Source of the DNA: Polyodon spathula
Taxonomy: Eukaryota; Chordata; Actinopteri; Acipenseriformes; Polyodontidae
Assembly (NCBI RefSeq): GCF_017654505.1
Contig: NC_054565.1
Coordinates: forward strand, 4,072,890-4,136,889
DNA length: 64,000 nt
Direction: 5' to 3'
Below, piece after piece: positions 48,196 through 60,032 of this stretch; the stretch's first letter is position 1; each line of letters starts with the position of its first letter. The position numbers and the translations under genes were made by a program. Below the pieces are notes generated by a model. The model saw only the letters and a program-made list of their open reading frames with translations. It did not search any database and had not been told where the DNA came from.

Positions 48196-49266
48196 ATTTT
48201 AGGGTGCTCAAACGTATTTTTAGATTTAAACAGAAAAAAAAAATCAAAATGGATTGTATTCATCAGTTTTAAACTAACAAAGGTGTTTGAAACAAAAACT
48301 TTTTTTTAAAAACCATTAATACACAAAAATGAGCTCATTATTAACACTTAAGTCCACTTGGGATTTACGGAGCTAAATTTGATTTTCAAAAGTAATTTTT
48401 TTGCAGAAACCAGGGCAAAAGCAGTAGTGTAAATCAGTCATGCATTGATCAAGTACCCCTTGTCTTGGCTGTCTAGTGTTCTGAGGGCTGCTTTGATGCT
48501 GGTTGCTGCATTTATTATAGAAGGTATTCAATGATTATCCTGCAAGATTGCTCATGTGAGATGAAAGGTTCTGGAGAACAGTACGCTGGGATTGGGAGCT
48601 GGGATTTCCAGGCTCCTGTTTTGTTTTACTGTAACTATTTGACCATATAGAAATTGTATATGATGTCAATGCATCATAACCCATCCAATTTAATCAAGAA
48701 CCAAAGGGTAAGGGTTTTATCTTACAATATTACAGTGTCTAATAGAGACCCTTTCTCTTATCACACATACTGTTTCCAGACACGGTGCTAAGTGGTGCCG
48801 GCTCAGTTTCAAGGCTGAGCATGCAATGGTTTACTCATTAGCCATGATGCTGTGCTGGAGACAAAAAAGCATTGGTGATGAACAGTCCACCAGATAAGTA
48901 GTGAATACATTCTAACAAGCGATTTGATAACTTGTTCTGTAATATTGACCAAAGACTTTAGTTTTATTAGTAATGCTAAATTGAGTGTGCAGGCTTAAAA
49001 GTTGTTATATGACTATATTTGCTCCTTAACATTTGGTATTTACCAAAAAACAGATACACGCCTTTGGTCACAGGGTGTACATACAAGATGTATGGTACAA
49101 ATTAGTCTAAATAACAAAAGACGGTCTGGGGGTCACCTACCCACACATTGACTCAATACTAAAAGGATTTGGGGAGTTAGCCCACTTCGAGCTGAACCTC
49201 ATAATGCCTTTAGCGTTATGATAACCTCACACTAACCACACTGTCTGTCATGCTGAAATGTTTAAT

Positions 49267-49541
49267 TTAATTGATTTTAACAGCATGTCCAAGTATTTTT
49301 CTACATTTGTTTTTATTTTGACATAGTTTTTCTCCAGTGTATTCTCCTGTCTGACTAAAATCTCTTTTTTCTTTGCTTCCCATTATTTGAGCTGGATTCG
49401 TTTCAGTCTCCACTAAACATGTCTGCAGTGTTAGTGCACTGGGAGTCCCTATGGATTGATGTGATGGTACAGCCGGTCTGCTCTCCACTAGGCTAACTGC
49501 TTGCTGCACAACAAACTCTTTCGACTGCCAGCCTGCCAGCC
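49267..49541 (-). CDS. Unassigned open frame, copy 1 (possible exon)
   Basis: Open from a possible acceptor (attcttcag) to a stop: KEFVVQQAVSLVESRPAVPS and 60 further residues, polar and Ser/Thr-rich. No domain recognised. Frame preservation in both arms says little because the arms are nearly identical. Confidence 0.2.
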
Positions 49542-50799
49542 CTGAAGAATATATTTCAGATGTCTGTCTAGCTAGAGAAAGCCCTTATGGATTTTAATAT
49601 GACAATTATCACAAAGTTGATTGTCTATGCTGTATGAACCAATTGTAGTTTTCAAACCTATGGGGGAGATTTCATAAAAAAATAAATAAATAAATAGTGA
49701 GCCTCTAGCAGACCAATTTTACACTTTGAGGAATTAGTGTTCAACCCTGTTTCCCATAAATTCGGCAACACATGCCCAAAAAGTACTTTCCCAGTTTCTG
49801 CTGAAAATAACCAGGTCTATCCATTATTCCTCTGGAAAATGTCAGGATCCCCATGAAAGACAAACAACATTACAACAAACTGATATAAACCAAATGTAGC
49901 AGACAAAGTGGTATTGTCTTTAAAATTAGAGCTACAAGGTATTTACCAATAACCTTTGAATAAATCTTAAGTTGTGATGTATATTGCCTGACCCTATTGA
50001 TTTAAGATGTCATCAATCCATGTTATGGGATATGAATATAGATATGTCTTTTTTAAGCCCATGCAAACTATGTTTCCCTTGCAATGTTTCCCTTAATGGA
50101 GTCCTGCATTCTCACCATCACCCTAAATGGTTCTTGGTTCTCCAGGCCTGACAAGCAAAGCTGCATTAGGATTCCTTTTTCCCAGGTTTGCATGCAACAA
50201 CTACCATTTTTTCTTTGGCTGTTCTATTTCACAGATGACCTATCCCACTTTAAAACTGTACAAGCCCCTTGTCACTTGGTATAGAATTAGAAGCACTGTT
50301 TCTAATCTGTGGATGCTTGTGGAACCTTCCAGGAGGCAAACAACAAATATGCTAACAGCTCATCTTATTGTTTGAGTTTTTCTCTCAACGCATTTCTGCT
50401 ATACTTGTTTCAAAGTTTGAATACATCTTTTAATCAGGCCATCTGTTTGTGGGTGGTACAGAATATGGTTTCATACAAGGGAGAAATGCAAATAAATGTA
50501 AATGCCTATTGCAGCAATGAAGACATAAAATAGCCAGCTAATAAAATCTGTACAGTCTTCTCATAACACTATGAGCTAACAGGATTTTTTCTCTCTGAAA
50601 TGAAAACTACCATTAGTTCACACCAGTTGTAAAATCAAACTCTCATCTTACCTTGTAAGACAGGTAGTCTCTGCTTACATAACTAGAGCATGCTACCCAA
50701 GCTAAACAAAGTAAAAATATATACTACATATATACTCCAGGGTGTGCAATTGTTATACAATTACAAGCTGGGTGTTCTATGAGGCACTAGGCAAAGGAG

Positions 50800-51299
50800 N
50801 NNNNNNNNNNNNNNNNNNNNNNNNNNNNNNNNNNNNNNNNNNNNNNNNNNNNNNNNNNNNNNNNNNNNNNNNNNNNNNNNNNNNNNNNNNNNNNNNNNNN
50901 NNNNNNNNNNNNNNNNNNNNNNNNNNNNNNNNNNNNNNNNNNNNNNNNNNNNNNNNNNNNNNNNNNNNNNNNNNNNNNNNNNNNNNNNNNNNNNNNNNNN
51001 NNNNNNNNNNNNNNNNNNNNNNNNNNNNNNNNNNNNNNNNNNNNNNNNNNNNNNNNNNNNNNNNNNNNNNNNNNNNNNNNNNNNNNNNNNNNNNNNNNNN
51101 NNNNNNNNNNNNNNNNNNNNNNNNNNNNNNNNNNNNNNNNNNNNNNNNNNNNNNNNNNNNNNNNNNNNNNNNNNNNNNNNNNNNNNNNNNNNNNNNNNNN
51201 NNNNNNNNNNNNNNNNNNNNNNNNNNNNNNNNNNNNNNNNNNNNNNNNNNNNNNNNNNNNNNNNNNNNNNNNNNNNNNNNNNNNNNNNNNNNNNNNNNN
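50800..51299. other. Assembly gap (500 N)
   Basis: Exactly 500 N, beginning 25 bases after the inner end of the left arm. Confidence 0.99.
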
Positions 51300-52227
51300 A
51301 GATATTCAAAGTAACCCAGCTAACACAGTCACTTGTGATGCCGGATTTATTCTGCTCTGACAAACAGTTCCTTTTCTTTCTTTCCTGGTAAAATAAGCTG
51401 TTGTTCTTTTTACAATCAATATGAATCAGAAAAGGTATTCAGGTTTATAAAATTGTAATTTACATGATATATAGCAAAGTCAAATTTGCTATCCTCAAAA
51501 AGGGTTAACTGATTGTATTAATAACAGCAAAACACAGTACAATGTATACAGGTACTGTGTGCGTACGTATACTATAAGAGAGAGGGGCCTGACTCCCAAA
51601 CCCCAAAGCATTTAAAATAGCAATCCTCATGCACACCTCTCTTGTACTGTAGTCATGGATACAGTATGGAGTAGTGGGGTAGAAGACTTGCGGCATGGCT
51701 AGCCGCAGTGGGAAGGTAATGATTACACAATGCATGCTCTACTCGTTCCGGTTGTCATGACTTTAGTCCTCTCCCGGTTTGATGAGCAGAATACTGAGCT
51801 GACCGTATGGCCAGCCATGGTAGGAATGCAATCACTCACACACACAAACCACAAGAAAAAAACACTCTGTTAGGATTCAATTCAATTTCTTTATTTAACT
51901 GGAAAAAAACGACAGCCAAGAAGTCAACTAGTCCTCTACATAATACAGATAATGTTAGTGTTGTATTATTATTATTGTTATTGCTAGCTAAGTACAGGGA
52001 AGATAAACTACCATGGTATGATATACAGTATTTTACACCGTTTCATTTTTAATATATTTTGGGATTTTAAAATGGTATGGGATGTACTTCTGTATCTAGG
52101 GATCATTACATAGTATTGTCACATTTGCTGACTTACATGCAGAGGAAGTACAAAGGTTAAATAACACAAATTTAAATAGAAATTAGTAAAAGGTTAGATA
52201 AACAAATTTAAATCATATATTATATAT

Positions 52228-52281
<54 letters not shown>

Positions 52282-52334
52282 CGGAAATAAACAGACTAGT
52301 TGCCCACCAACCAGGTGCCTGTCTGCTTTTGTAA
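51300..52334. other. Spacer of inverted repeat, no gene seen
   Basis: Contains a (TA)n at 52218-52280; otherwise unremarkable. Confidence 0.5.
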
Positions 52335-52638
52335 ATTTACAGTATAATCGTAAATCTCGAAAAACTACTCACTTCTAAATCTTTTGTAGTCATCTTTGTA
52401 TTACTTTAGTATAAATACATGTTAATTTGGATTCATATGTTGTTTTGTTCTGACTTTATGTGAATGAAAAGACACACATTTGCCCGTTTTCCCATTGGAA
52501 ATAGTGATATTTTGAAATATCACTGTTCTGGTCACAAAAGCAAAGTTTGTGGGGAATAATAGCCATTTTCTATACTTTTGAGGCATAAGCAATTAGGAAA
52601 TAACACTTACTACCCAGGAACAAAAATTGTGTTACATA
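52335..52638 (+). mobile_element. 3' tail of transposase element, copy C
   Basis: 304 bases, from ATTTACAG to GTTACATA, over 90% like copy A. Ends of the transposase frame (YNRKSRKTTHF stop) are retained. Contains a perfect hairpin gtgatattt-tg-aaatatcac that is damaged in copy A. Confidence 0.9.
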
Positions 52639-53303
52639 GTGTAGTCGTCAGGTCAATTACATTAGGCAGATTATAATCAAACCAGGGGCTTTTCTGTTTT
52701 GAATATCTTTTAACGTAATCCCTTGTAACCGCAAAAGAGAGGATGACAGGAATCCTGTCCAGTTTCACTCTTTCAAGCTCATGTAAAAAAAAAAAAAACA
52801 CTTATTTCACAAAAAAGGTGCAAATGTATTGGTTTAAAAGCCTGTGTATATGCCTTGATGATGCTGTCTGTGTAAGATAATTGCAGCAGAATACATTAAT
52901 CTAATTTTTAAAATGTGTTTTTCAGGTAGGGTGAAATTATCCCTTTATTTCCTGTTATTAAACATTATTTCCTGTCACTAACTAAGCAGTTTGTTTCCTT
53001 AATAAGCTTTGCAGTTAGTTACATGCTGAGAAGAAACGGTCTAGGAAGTGAAGCAGTAACAGCATAATTGAAAGAAGAGATAATCTCTGAATTTTCTTTA
53101 ACCTGGTGTAGGACCAGATATCATCGTTATAGATGAAAGCACACGTTTTCTAAATGCGCTTCTTTAAAAAAAAACAGAATTATTCTGCTATCTTATCGTC
53201 CACCAGATAATTTAAATATGATGATCAGGTAATTATACAGAATATAGCCCAGCTTTTATTTGAATGCAGGTATCATTAAAGCGATTCATACTTTTTCTAT
53301 ACC

Positions 53304-53320
53304 ATTTGTGTGTGTGTGTT

Positions 53321-53398
<78 letters not shown>

Positions 53399-53400
53399 TG
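53304..53400. repeat. Quasi-palindromic GT-TA-AC microsatellite
   Basis: gtgtgtgtgt, tatata run, then tatata and acacacac, so the two halves are inverse copies. Confidence 0.9.
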
Positions 53401-54049
53401 TATATAGTACTACATTAACTTAATAAAATACCTGTTTGCAGCCTTGCTTTGAGATAGTCAATAACCAATCAGGTGCTTTATGCTGGAGTCACTACTGAAA
53501 TTAAATTACCCGGGTAGTGTAACAGTGTCTGGTAAGGCAAGCAAACCGAAAAAATACTTTTTTTTACTTTTGGAAAGTGTAGTAGCGGATATCATGTTTT
53601 AAACATGAAAGCAGACATCTTTGTGGTATCTTTTGTTTCTTTAGAAACTGCACTTTTGAGACATTTCAGGTAAATAGAAGGGCCCAAATCCATTTGCTGT
53701 CCAGTTATAATGATATTGTTCAGAAGCTGAGAGCTATGATTTAGCACAAATCAAATAATCACAGAGCAATATGCAGCCATATGCTGCTGCTAAGTTGTTC
53801 TCCGCTAGTTTATATGACACTTTTTTAATGATTTTTTTAAAAGCGCTGTCTGTTTTATGTGACTGTTTTTCATAGTTGAAGACAATTTAATACTTTTAAA
53901 ATATAATAATTTAGCTTTATTGTCAAGCTCTAAAAAGACCTTAAAGAGCATAATTATAGATACGTTCTACATTTTCGTCTTATTTCCATTGCTTTTCCAC
54001 TGCTCTTTCAGATAGTCCATAGTCAATTTCTATGCCTTATTTTTGGATT

Positions 54050-54230
54050 ATCTGTTTTCACTTGTACTCCCTGGGTCATTTCACCTCAGCAGTGTCTTCT
54101 GGTTCAAAGCATGTTACTGGCTGAAAGCACGTCAGTCAATAAGGGAAGCAACGATTGGTTATTGACAGAAACATTTGACAGAGACATTTTATGTAACTAT
54201 TTTGGAAGTGACCATTACTTTAAGCGCCAT
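54050..54230 (+). mobile_element. Dispersed repeat segment (also at 44330-44690)
   Basis: cctcagcagtgtcttctggt, tgttactggctgaaagca, caataagggaagca and a final ttactttaagcg-like segment occur in the same order at 44343-44680 and inverted in the right arm near 63600. Unnamed element. Confidence 0.6.
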
Positions 54231-54595
54231 GTGGTTTAAACTAAGAACTTGATTTGCTGATTAGCTCAAATGCTATCTTAGTGTTACGTTTTGACCTATT
54301 CTGTCTTTATTGTTGATGTGTGCTGTTTAATCTCTTAGAGGAATGTATTTGTATTAAGCCAGCTCATGTTTTCCATTCAGCATGTTGTAATGCAAGTGAA
54401 TCCCACACAGATCAGGAAATTCAGCACTGACATGGCAAAGTCATTTCAAAATCCAATGGCAATCCCTATTTTTGTGAACAAACCTGTTATTCTTTTAAAC
54501 TTAATTCCCCTCTATTAAACAGACATTGCAACCATAGCAGGAGAAGGCTCAGAGAAACACAGATAACACAGCCATATAAATTGATGCTCGTTGCT

Positions 54596-56145
54596 CTATT
54601 GAAACTGTTTTGATTCCAATAATGCAATTGTCTTGGCAGGCAGTGGTTCAATAAATAGAGTTGGGGGGTAATGGCCCCCTTGTCTTGTACCCCTGAAATG
54701 TGTAAAAGCCTTAGATATCAGTCCATTTATAATTACCGATATGGCTGAAGATGTGTATAATATTTCAATCCAGTTAACAGAATTACTACCAAACCCTAAA
54801 TGGTTTAAAACTGAGAATAAGAAAGGCCAGTCCACCCTGTCAAAGGCCTTCTCTGCATCTAAAGAGACCCCCACAATGGCGCTTTGGTATATTGTGAATC
54901 TGATTGAAGAGAAACCTGGTGTTATCTGAGAAGGGTCTGCCTTTAATAAAGCCAGTCTGATCTGGATAAACTAAATACTGAACCACAGATTCTAATCTTA
55001 TTGCTAGAGTTTTAGTAATTCATTTTAAGTCAACATTCAGTAATGATAGGGGGTGGTAATTAGAACAAAGAGAGGGGTCCGTTTTTCAGCAGTATTCATG
55101 GATTGCGGAATCTGGGAAGTAACTGTTAGCTCACTGGCCATATTAAAGAAAACTGGTAAGAAAAGTGACTAGAAGTGTTTGAAACTCTGTAGGAAACCCA
55201 TCTTTGGCTGAAAATTGACCCTTCTGCATACTAAATATGTAAGTCTTCACTTGTGAAAGGGTATCTAGCCTCCTCTTATAGTAATGTTGGGAGGTCTAAG
55301 CTGTTTAAGAATGTTTTTAACGCTTCAGAGTTGATTTCATATACACACATCCAGTTTTATCTGCTAATTAAAAATGATTGTCTACATTTTTTAACTCATG
55401 AATTGTGTCTTATCAGAGATTCTGTTATTGAGTTCAAATTTAGCCTTAAGTAGATTTTTATAATGGACATCAGTCAGGGATTTAACAAATATATGATCTA
55501 TTTTTTTTTCTTCTTCCTTTTTCCTTTTGTACGATGCATATTTAATAAGCCTTCCTCATAAAACCACCTTGGCTGAGAAGGGGAACATTCAGGGTTATCA
55601 TTGAATTCATGAAAGACTGACCATTCTTTAAGAAAAAAAAAAAAAAGCACGTTACATTCTTTTATCTTTTAATAATGATGAACTGAAACACCATCTTGGG
55701 CATTTATATTCACAATTGTTAAGAACTAACTCAAAATCATCTGGAGCATAGACTGACATCATAATAGGATGAATCTTGGTGTTGGAAATGTTTGAAATGA
55801 GTGGGTTCTTAACAAGGAAGAAGTCACTACATCAATCTGTGCAGTGGAGATCAATAAGAATATTCTCTATCAGTTGGATTACATATGCGCCAAACTTCAC
55901 ATTCTTTAATGTATTTATTTATTACTTCAGTGGCTTGTGAGATGTTATTAATTATGGATGTACTGTATCAGATCTATACACACAAGGGTGCATTGTTGCA
56001 TTCACATCTCTACCTATAACTGTTGTTGAGCCTGTAGATTTTTCTGAAAAAAATATAATTGAGGAATCATAATATAGTCCATATATGTATACTATTGTGA
56101 CATTTAATTCCAAACAGCCTGTGGATGAAAATATAGGAGTCATCT
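54596..56145 (-). mobile_element. L1-like LINE remnant (endonuclease to reverse transcriptase)
   Basis: Minus strand, in order: GSTTVIGRDVNATMHP (endonuclease GDFN-type motif, near 56010), SRIDFFLVKNPLIS (near 55820), YPDQTGFIKGRPFSDNTRF (near 54930), SLDAEKAFDRVDWPFLF (54870-54820) and NGLISKAFTHFRGTRQGG (near 54700). This is the L1 order. Stops and frameshifts throughout; the downstream catalytic box is absent. Confidence 0.8.
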
Positions 56146-57056
56146 ATATCAAACACAGTAAAGATAAGTGAAACATGTATGGTTTTATTTATTAAAATCA
56201 ATACAGCCCTCTGTTTAGAGTTGTAGGATGTAGGAAAAAAAAAGAAAAAAACTTGAGAAATCAATTTATACGTTCATTTCTGATGTTCTGTCTCTGTTTA
56301 ATGAGTTTCTGCAATAAGCAAAAAAAGCCTTAAGTGTTTTTTTTTTTTTGTTTTTTTTTTTGCAGACGTGAACATTGATGGACAGGCTGCTTTTCGTTTA
56401 TGTCTATCGTCTACAAATACGGCTTTTCGTGTGGGAGTCTTAGTTTATTGAACTTCTCATTTCTATATGAAGCTGTCGCAGACATTTCATTTATCCATGT
56501 ATGACTGCTTGGGGCAAACAGCACCACAGCAGCACATATTCAAAAGATATCGCCCTAACCTACAGTATAGACATGGCAGAAATGGAACTATCCAACTGGA
56601 AAGACATTCCAGTAATTGTATATTTAAGACTGCATTTCCTGTGATGTTTAGTGAAACTAAAATCTATAAAAGTAGAAGAAAGAGAGCTGGGAACCTAGAA
56701 CAGCAGGTTTATAAGTTGATTATTTTACCACTGTCTTTTTTGAATGCACAAATCCCAACTTATAAAAGCCATCAGCATATGAGATAAGACCACTGGTGAG
56801 ATATCCTCATTACATTAGTCTGCATGGGCTTTTAAAACCTACCTCATACCTCAAAAAACTAGTTTTAAGTTCAGTTTTACATGTGCATTATGTTATATAT
56901 TGTACTATATTGAGCAATGTTAATGCTTTCCTCACAAAACATAAAAGATAAGACACTGTAACCATTTTCAATTAGAGCTATATGTCTGGGAACTTACATT
57001 TCAAGATACTGGTTGATTCATGTTTAAAATGTGTGAAAGAGTTACACACACAAAAA
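56146..57056. other. Spacer, no gene seen
   Basis: Includes a broken poly-T at 56338-56361. The open frame 56467-56787 has no recognisable domain. Confidence 0.45.
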
Positions 57057-58388
57057 CACCCAGCTTGTAATTGTATAACAATTGCACACCCTGGAGTATA
57101 TATGTAGTATATATTTTTACTTTGTTTAGCTTGGGTAGCATGCTCTAGTTATGTAAGCAGAGACTACCTGTCTTACAAGGTAAGATGAGAGTTTGATTTT
57201 ACAACTGGTGTGAACTAATGGTAGTTTTCATTTCAGAGAGAAAAAATCCTGTTAGCTCATAGTGTTATGAGAAGACTGTACAGATTTTATTAGCTGGCTA
57301 TTTTATGTCTTCATTGCTGCAATAGGCATTTACATTTATTTGCATTTCTCCCTTGTATGAAACCATATTCTGTACCACCCACAAACAGATGGCCTGATTA
57401 AAAGATGTATTCAAACTTTGAAACAAGTATAGCAGGGAATAGCTCTTTCTTCTTTTCTGTTAGTCCTGTCTTCTCTTCTTTCATAGTTTGTAGTTTAGGC
57501 GTGAAGAGAAAAACTCAAAAACAACAAGCTGAGCTGTTAGCCTAGTTGTTGTTGCCTCCTGGAAGGTTCACAGCACCACCGATTAGCAACAGTGATTCTA
57601 ATTCATCCCGAGTGACAGGGGCTTGTACAGTTTTTAAAGTGTGGATAGGTCATCTGGTTGCCCATGAAAGCCCCCCCCCGCACAAACATGGTCGTGTTGA
57701 TGCCACCACCTGCCGAAAACAAGGCAAAGTACTAATGCAGTCTTGCTTGTAAGGCCTGGAGAAACAAGAACATTTAGGGTGATGGTTGAGAATGCCGGAC
57801 TCCATAAGGGAAACATTGCCAAGGGAAACATCGTTGCATGGGCTTTAAAAAGACATATCATATCATTTCATAACATGGATGATGACCTCTTAAATCAATA
57901 GGGCAGGCAAATCAATATCCATCACAACTTAAGCATTGTATCAAAGGTTATTGGTAATACCTTGAGCTCTAATTTTAAAAAGACAATAACACTTTGTTGT
58001 ACAATTTAGTTTATATCAGTTGGTGTAATGTGTGTGTCTTTCATGGGGATCTGACATTTTCCAGAGGGGGATGGGGGGGGGGGCGGGATTTTTTTCATTT
58101 TTTTTAAAAATTTTTTGGATAGGCCTGGTTATTTCGCAGAAAACTGGGAAAGTAGTTTGGGCATGTGTTGCCGAATTTTATGGGAAACACGGTTGAACAC
58201 TACTTCCATCAAAGTGTAATGGTCGCTAGAGGCTCACTATTTATTTATTTTTTTATGAAATCTCCCCCATAGGTTTGAAAACTACAATTGGTTCATACAG
58301 CATAGACAATCAACTTTGTGATAATTGTCATATTAAAATCCATAAGGGCTTTCTCTAGCTAGACAGACATCTGAAATATATTCTTCAG

Positions 58389-58663
58389 GGCTGGCAGGCT
58401 GGCAGTCGAAAGAGTTTGTTGTGCAGCAAGCAGTTAGCCTAGTGGAGAGCAGACCGGCTGTACCATCACATCAATCCATAGGGACTCCCAGTGCACTAAC
58501 ACTGCAGACATGTTTAGTGGAGACTGAAACGAATCCAGCTCAAATAATGGGAAGCAAAGAAAAAAGAGATTTTAGTCAGACAGGAGAATACACTGGAGAA
58601 ACACTATGTCAAAATAAAAACAAATGTAGAAAAATACTTGGACATGCTGTTAAAATCAATTAA
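58389..58663 (+). CDS. Unassigned open frame, copy 2 (possible exon)
   Basis: Right-arm counterpart of the 49541-49267 frame; one residue differs (Thr for Lys in EYTGEK). No domain recognised. Confidence 0.2.
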
Positions 58664-59734
58664 ATTAAACATTTCAGCATGACAGACAGTGTGGTTAGTG
58701 TGAGGTTATCATAACGCTAAAGGCATTATGAGGTTCAGCTCGAAGTGGGCTAACTCCCCAAATCCTTTTAGTATTGAGTCAATGTGTGGGTAGGTGACCC
58801 CCAGACCGTCTTTTGTTATTTAGACTAATTTGTACCATACATCTTGTATGTACACCCTGTGATCAAAGGCGTGTATCTGTTTTTTGGTAAATACCAAATA
58901 TTAAGGAGCAAATATAGTCATATAACAACTTTTAAGCCTGCACACTCAATTTAGCATTACTAATAAAACTAAAGTCTTTGGTCAATATTACAGAACAAGT
59001 TATCAAATCGCTTGTTAGAATGTATTCACTACTTATCTGGTGGATTGTTCATCACCAGTGCTTTTTTGTCTCCAGCACAGCATCATGGCTAATGAGTAAA
59101 CCATTGCATGCTCAGCCTTGAAACTGAGCCGGCACCACTTAACACCGTGTCTGGAAACAGTATGTGTGATAAGAGAAAGGGTCTCTATTAGACACTGTAA
59201 TATTGTAAGATAAAACCCTTACCCTTTGGTTCTTGATTAAATTGGATGGGTTATGATGCATTGACATCATATACAATTTCTATATGGTCAAATAGTTACA
59301 GTAAAACAAAACAGGAGCCTGGAAATCCCAGCTCCCAATCCCAGCGTACTGTTCTCCAGAACCTTTCATCTCACATGAGCAATCTTGCAGGATAATCATT
59401 GAATACCTTCTATAATAAATGCAGCAACCAGCATCAAAGCAGCCCTCAGAACACTAGACAGCCAAGACAAGGGGTACTTGATCAATGCATGACTGATATA
59501 CACTACTGCTTTTGCCCTGGTTTCTGCAAAAAAATTACTTTTGAAAATCAAATTTAGCTCCGTAAATCCCAAGTGGACTTAAGTGTTAATAATGAGCTCA
59601 TTTTTGTGTATTAATGGTTTTTTAAAAAAAGTTTTTGTTTCAAACACTTTTGTTAGTTTAAAACTGATGAATACAATCCATTTTGATTTTTTTTTTTCTG
59701 TTTAAATCTAAAAATACGTTTGAGCACCCTAAAA

Positions 59735-60032
59735 TGAGTTATGTCCCTTCTTGGCAATTGGTACTTTGATATTCACATCCCCCCCCCCTCTCTCTGCTGA
59801 GTCTGTAAATGCATCCAGATCATTTGACCGGTCCCTAAATACTCTTTCCCTTCTGATTTCTCTGCCATATCGACAGAGTGTACTAAAGCAGGATTTGTGG
59901 TGAAAATTACTACTTGCGGTTGCTGTCTGGCTGTCACATGTTTCATTCAAAATCAGTGATGTCATAGCCCTGCAAAAGTCAAGGTGCCTGCTACTGCGAT
60001 TCAGCCCAAATCTCTTTTATGAAACGGGCCCC
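59735..60032 (-). mobile_element. PIF/Harbinger-like remnant, right arm
   Basis: Inverse copy of 47918-48195. A G-rich insertion of about 20 bases at 59779 removes the stop after AFTDS and shifts the frame's end. Confidence 0.6.

Larger units (their letters stand above)
43939..50774. repeat. Left arm of giant inverted repeat
   Basis: Reverse-complement copy of 57057-64000. Matching anchors: 43939/64000, 44776-44958/63162-62980, 45816-46118/62121-61819, 47298-47540/60652-60410, 49267-49509/58663-58421, 50774/57057. Frames in the two arms are identical or differ by one residue. The arm lengths differ by 108 bases through indels. No host gene seen in it. Confidence 0.95.
52639..54590. other. 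Spacer, no gene seen
   Basis: Holds a GT/TA/AC compound microsatellite at 53304-53400 and a dispersed-repeat segment near 54050-54230. Confidence 0.5.
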
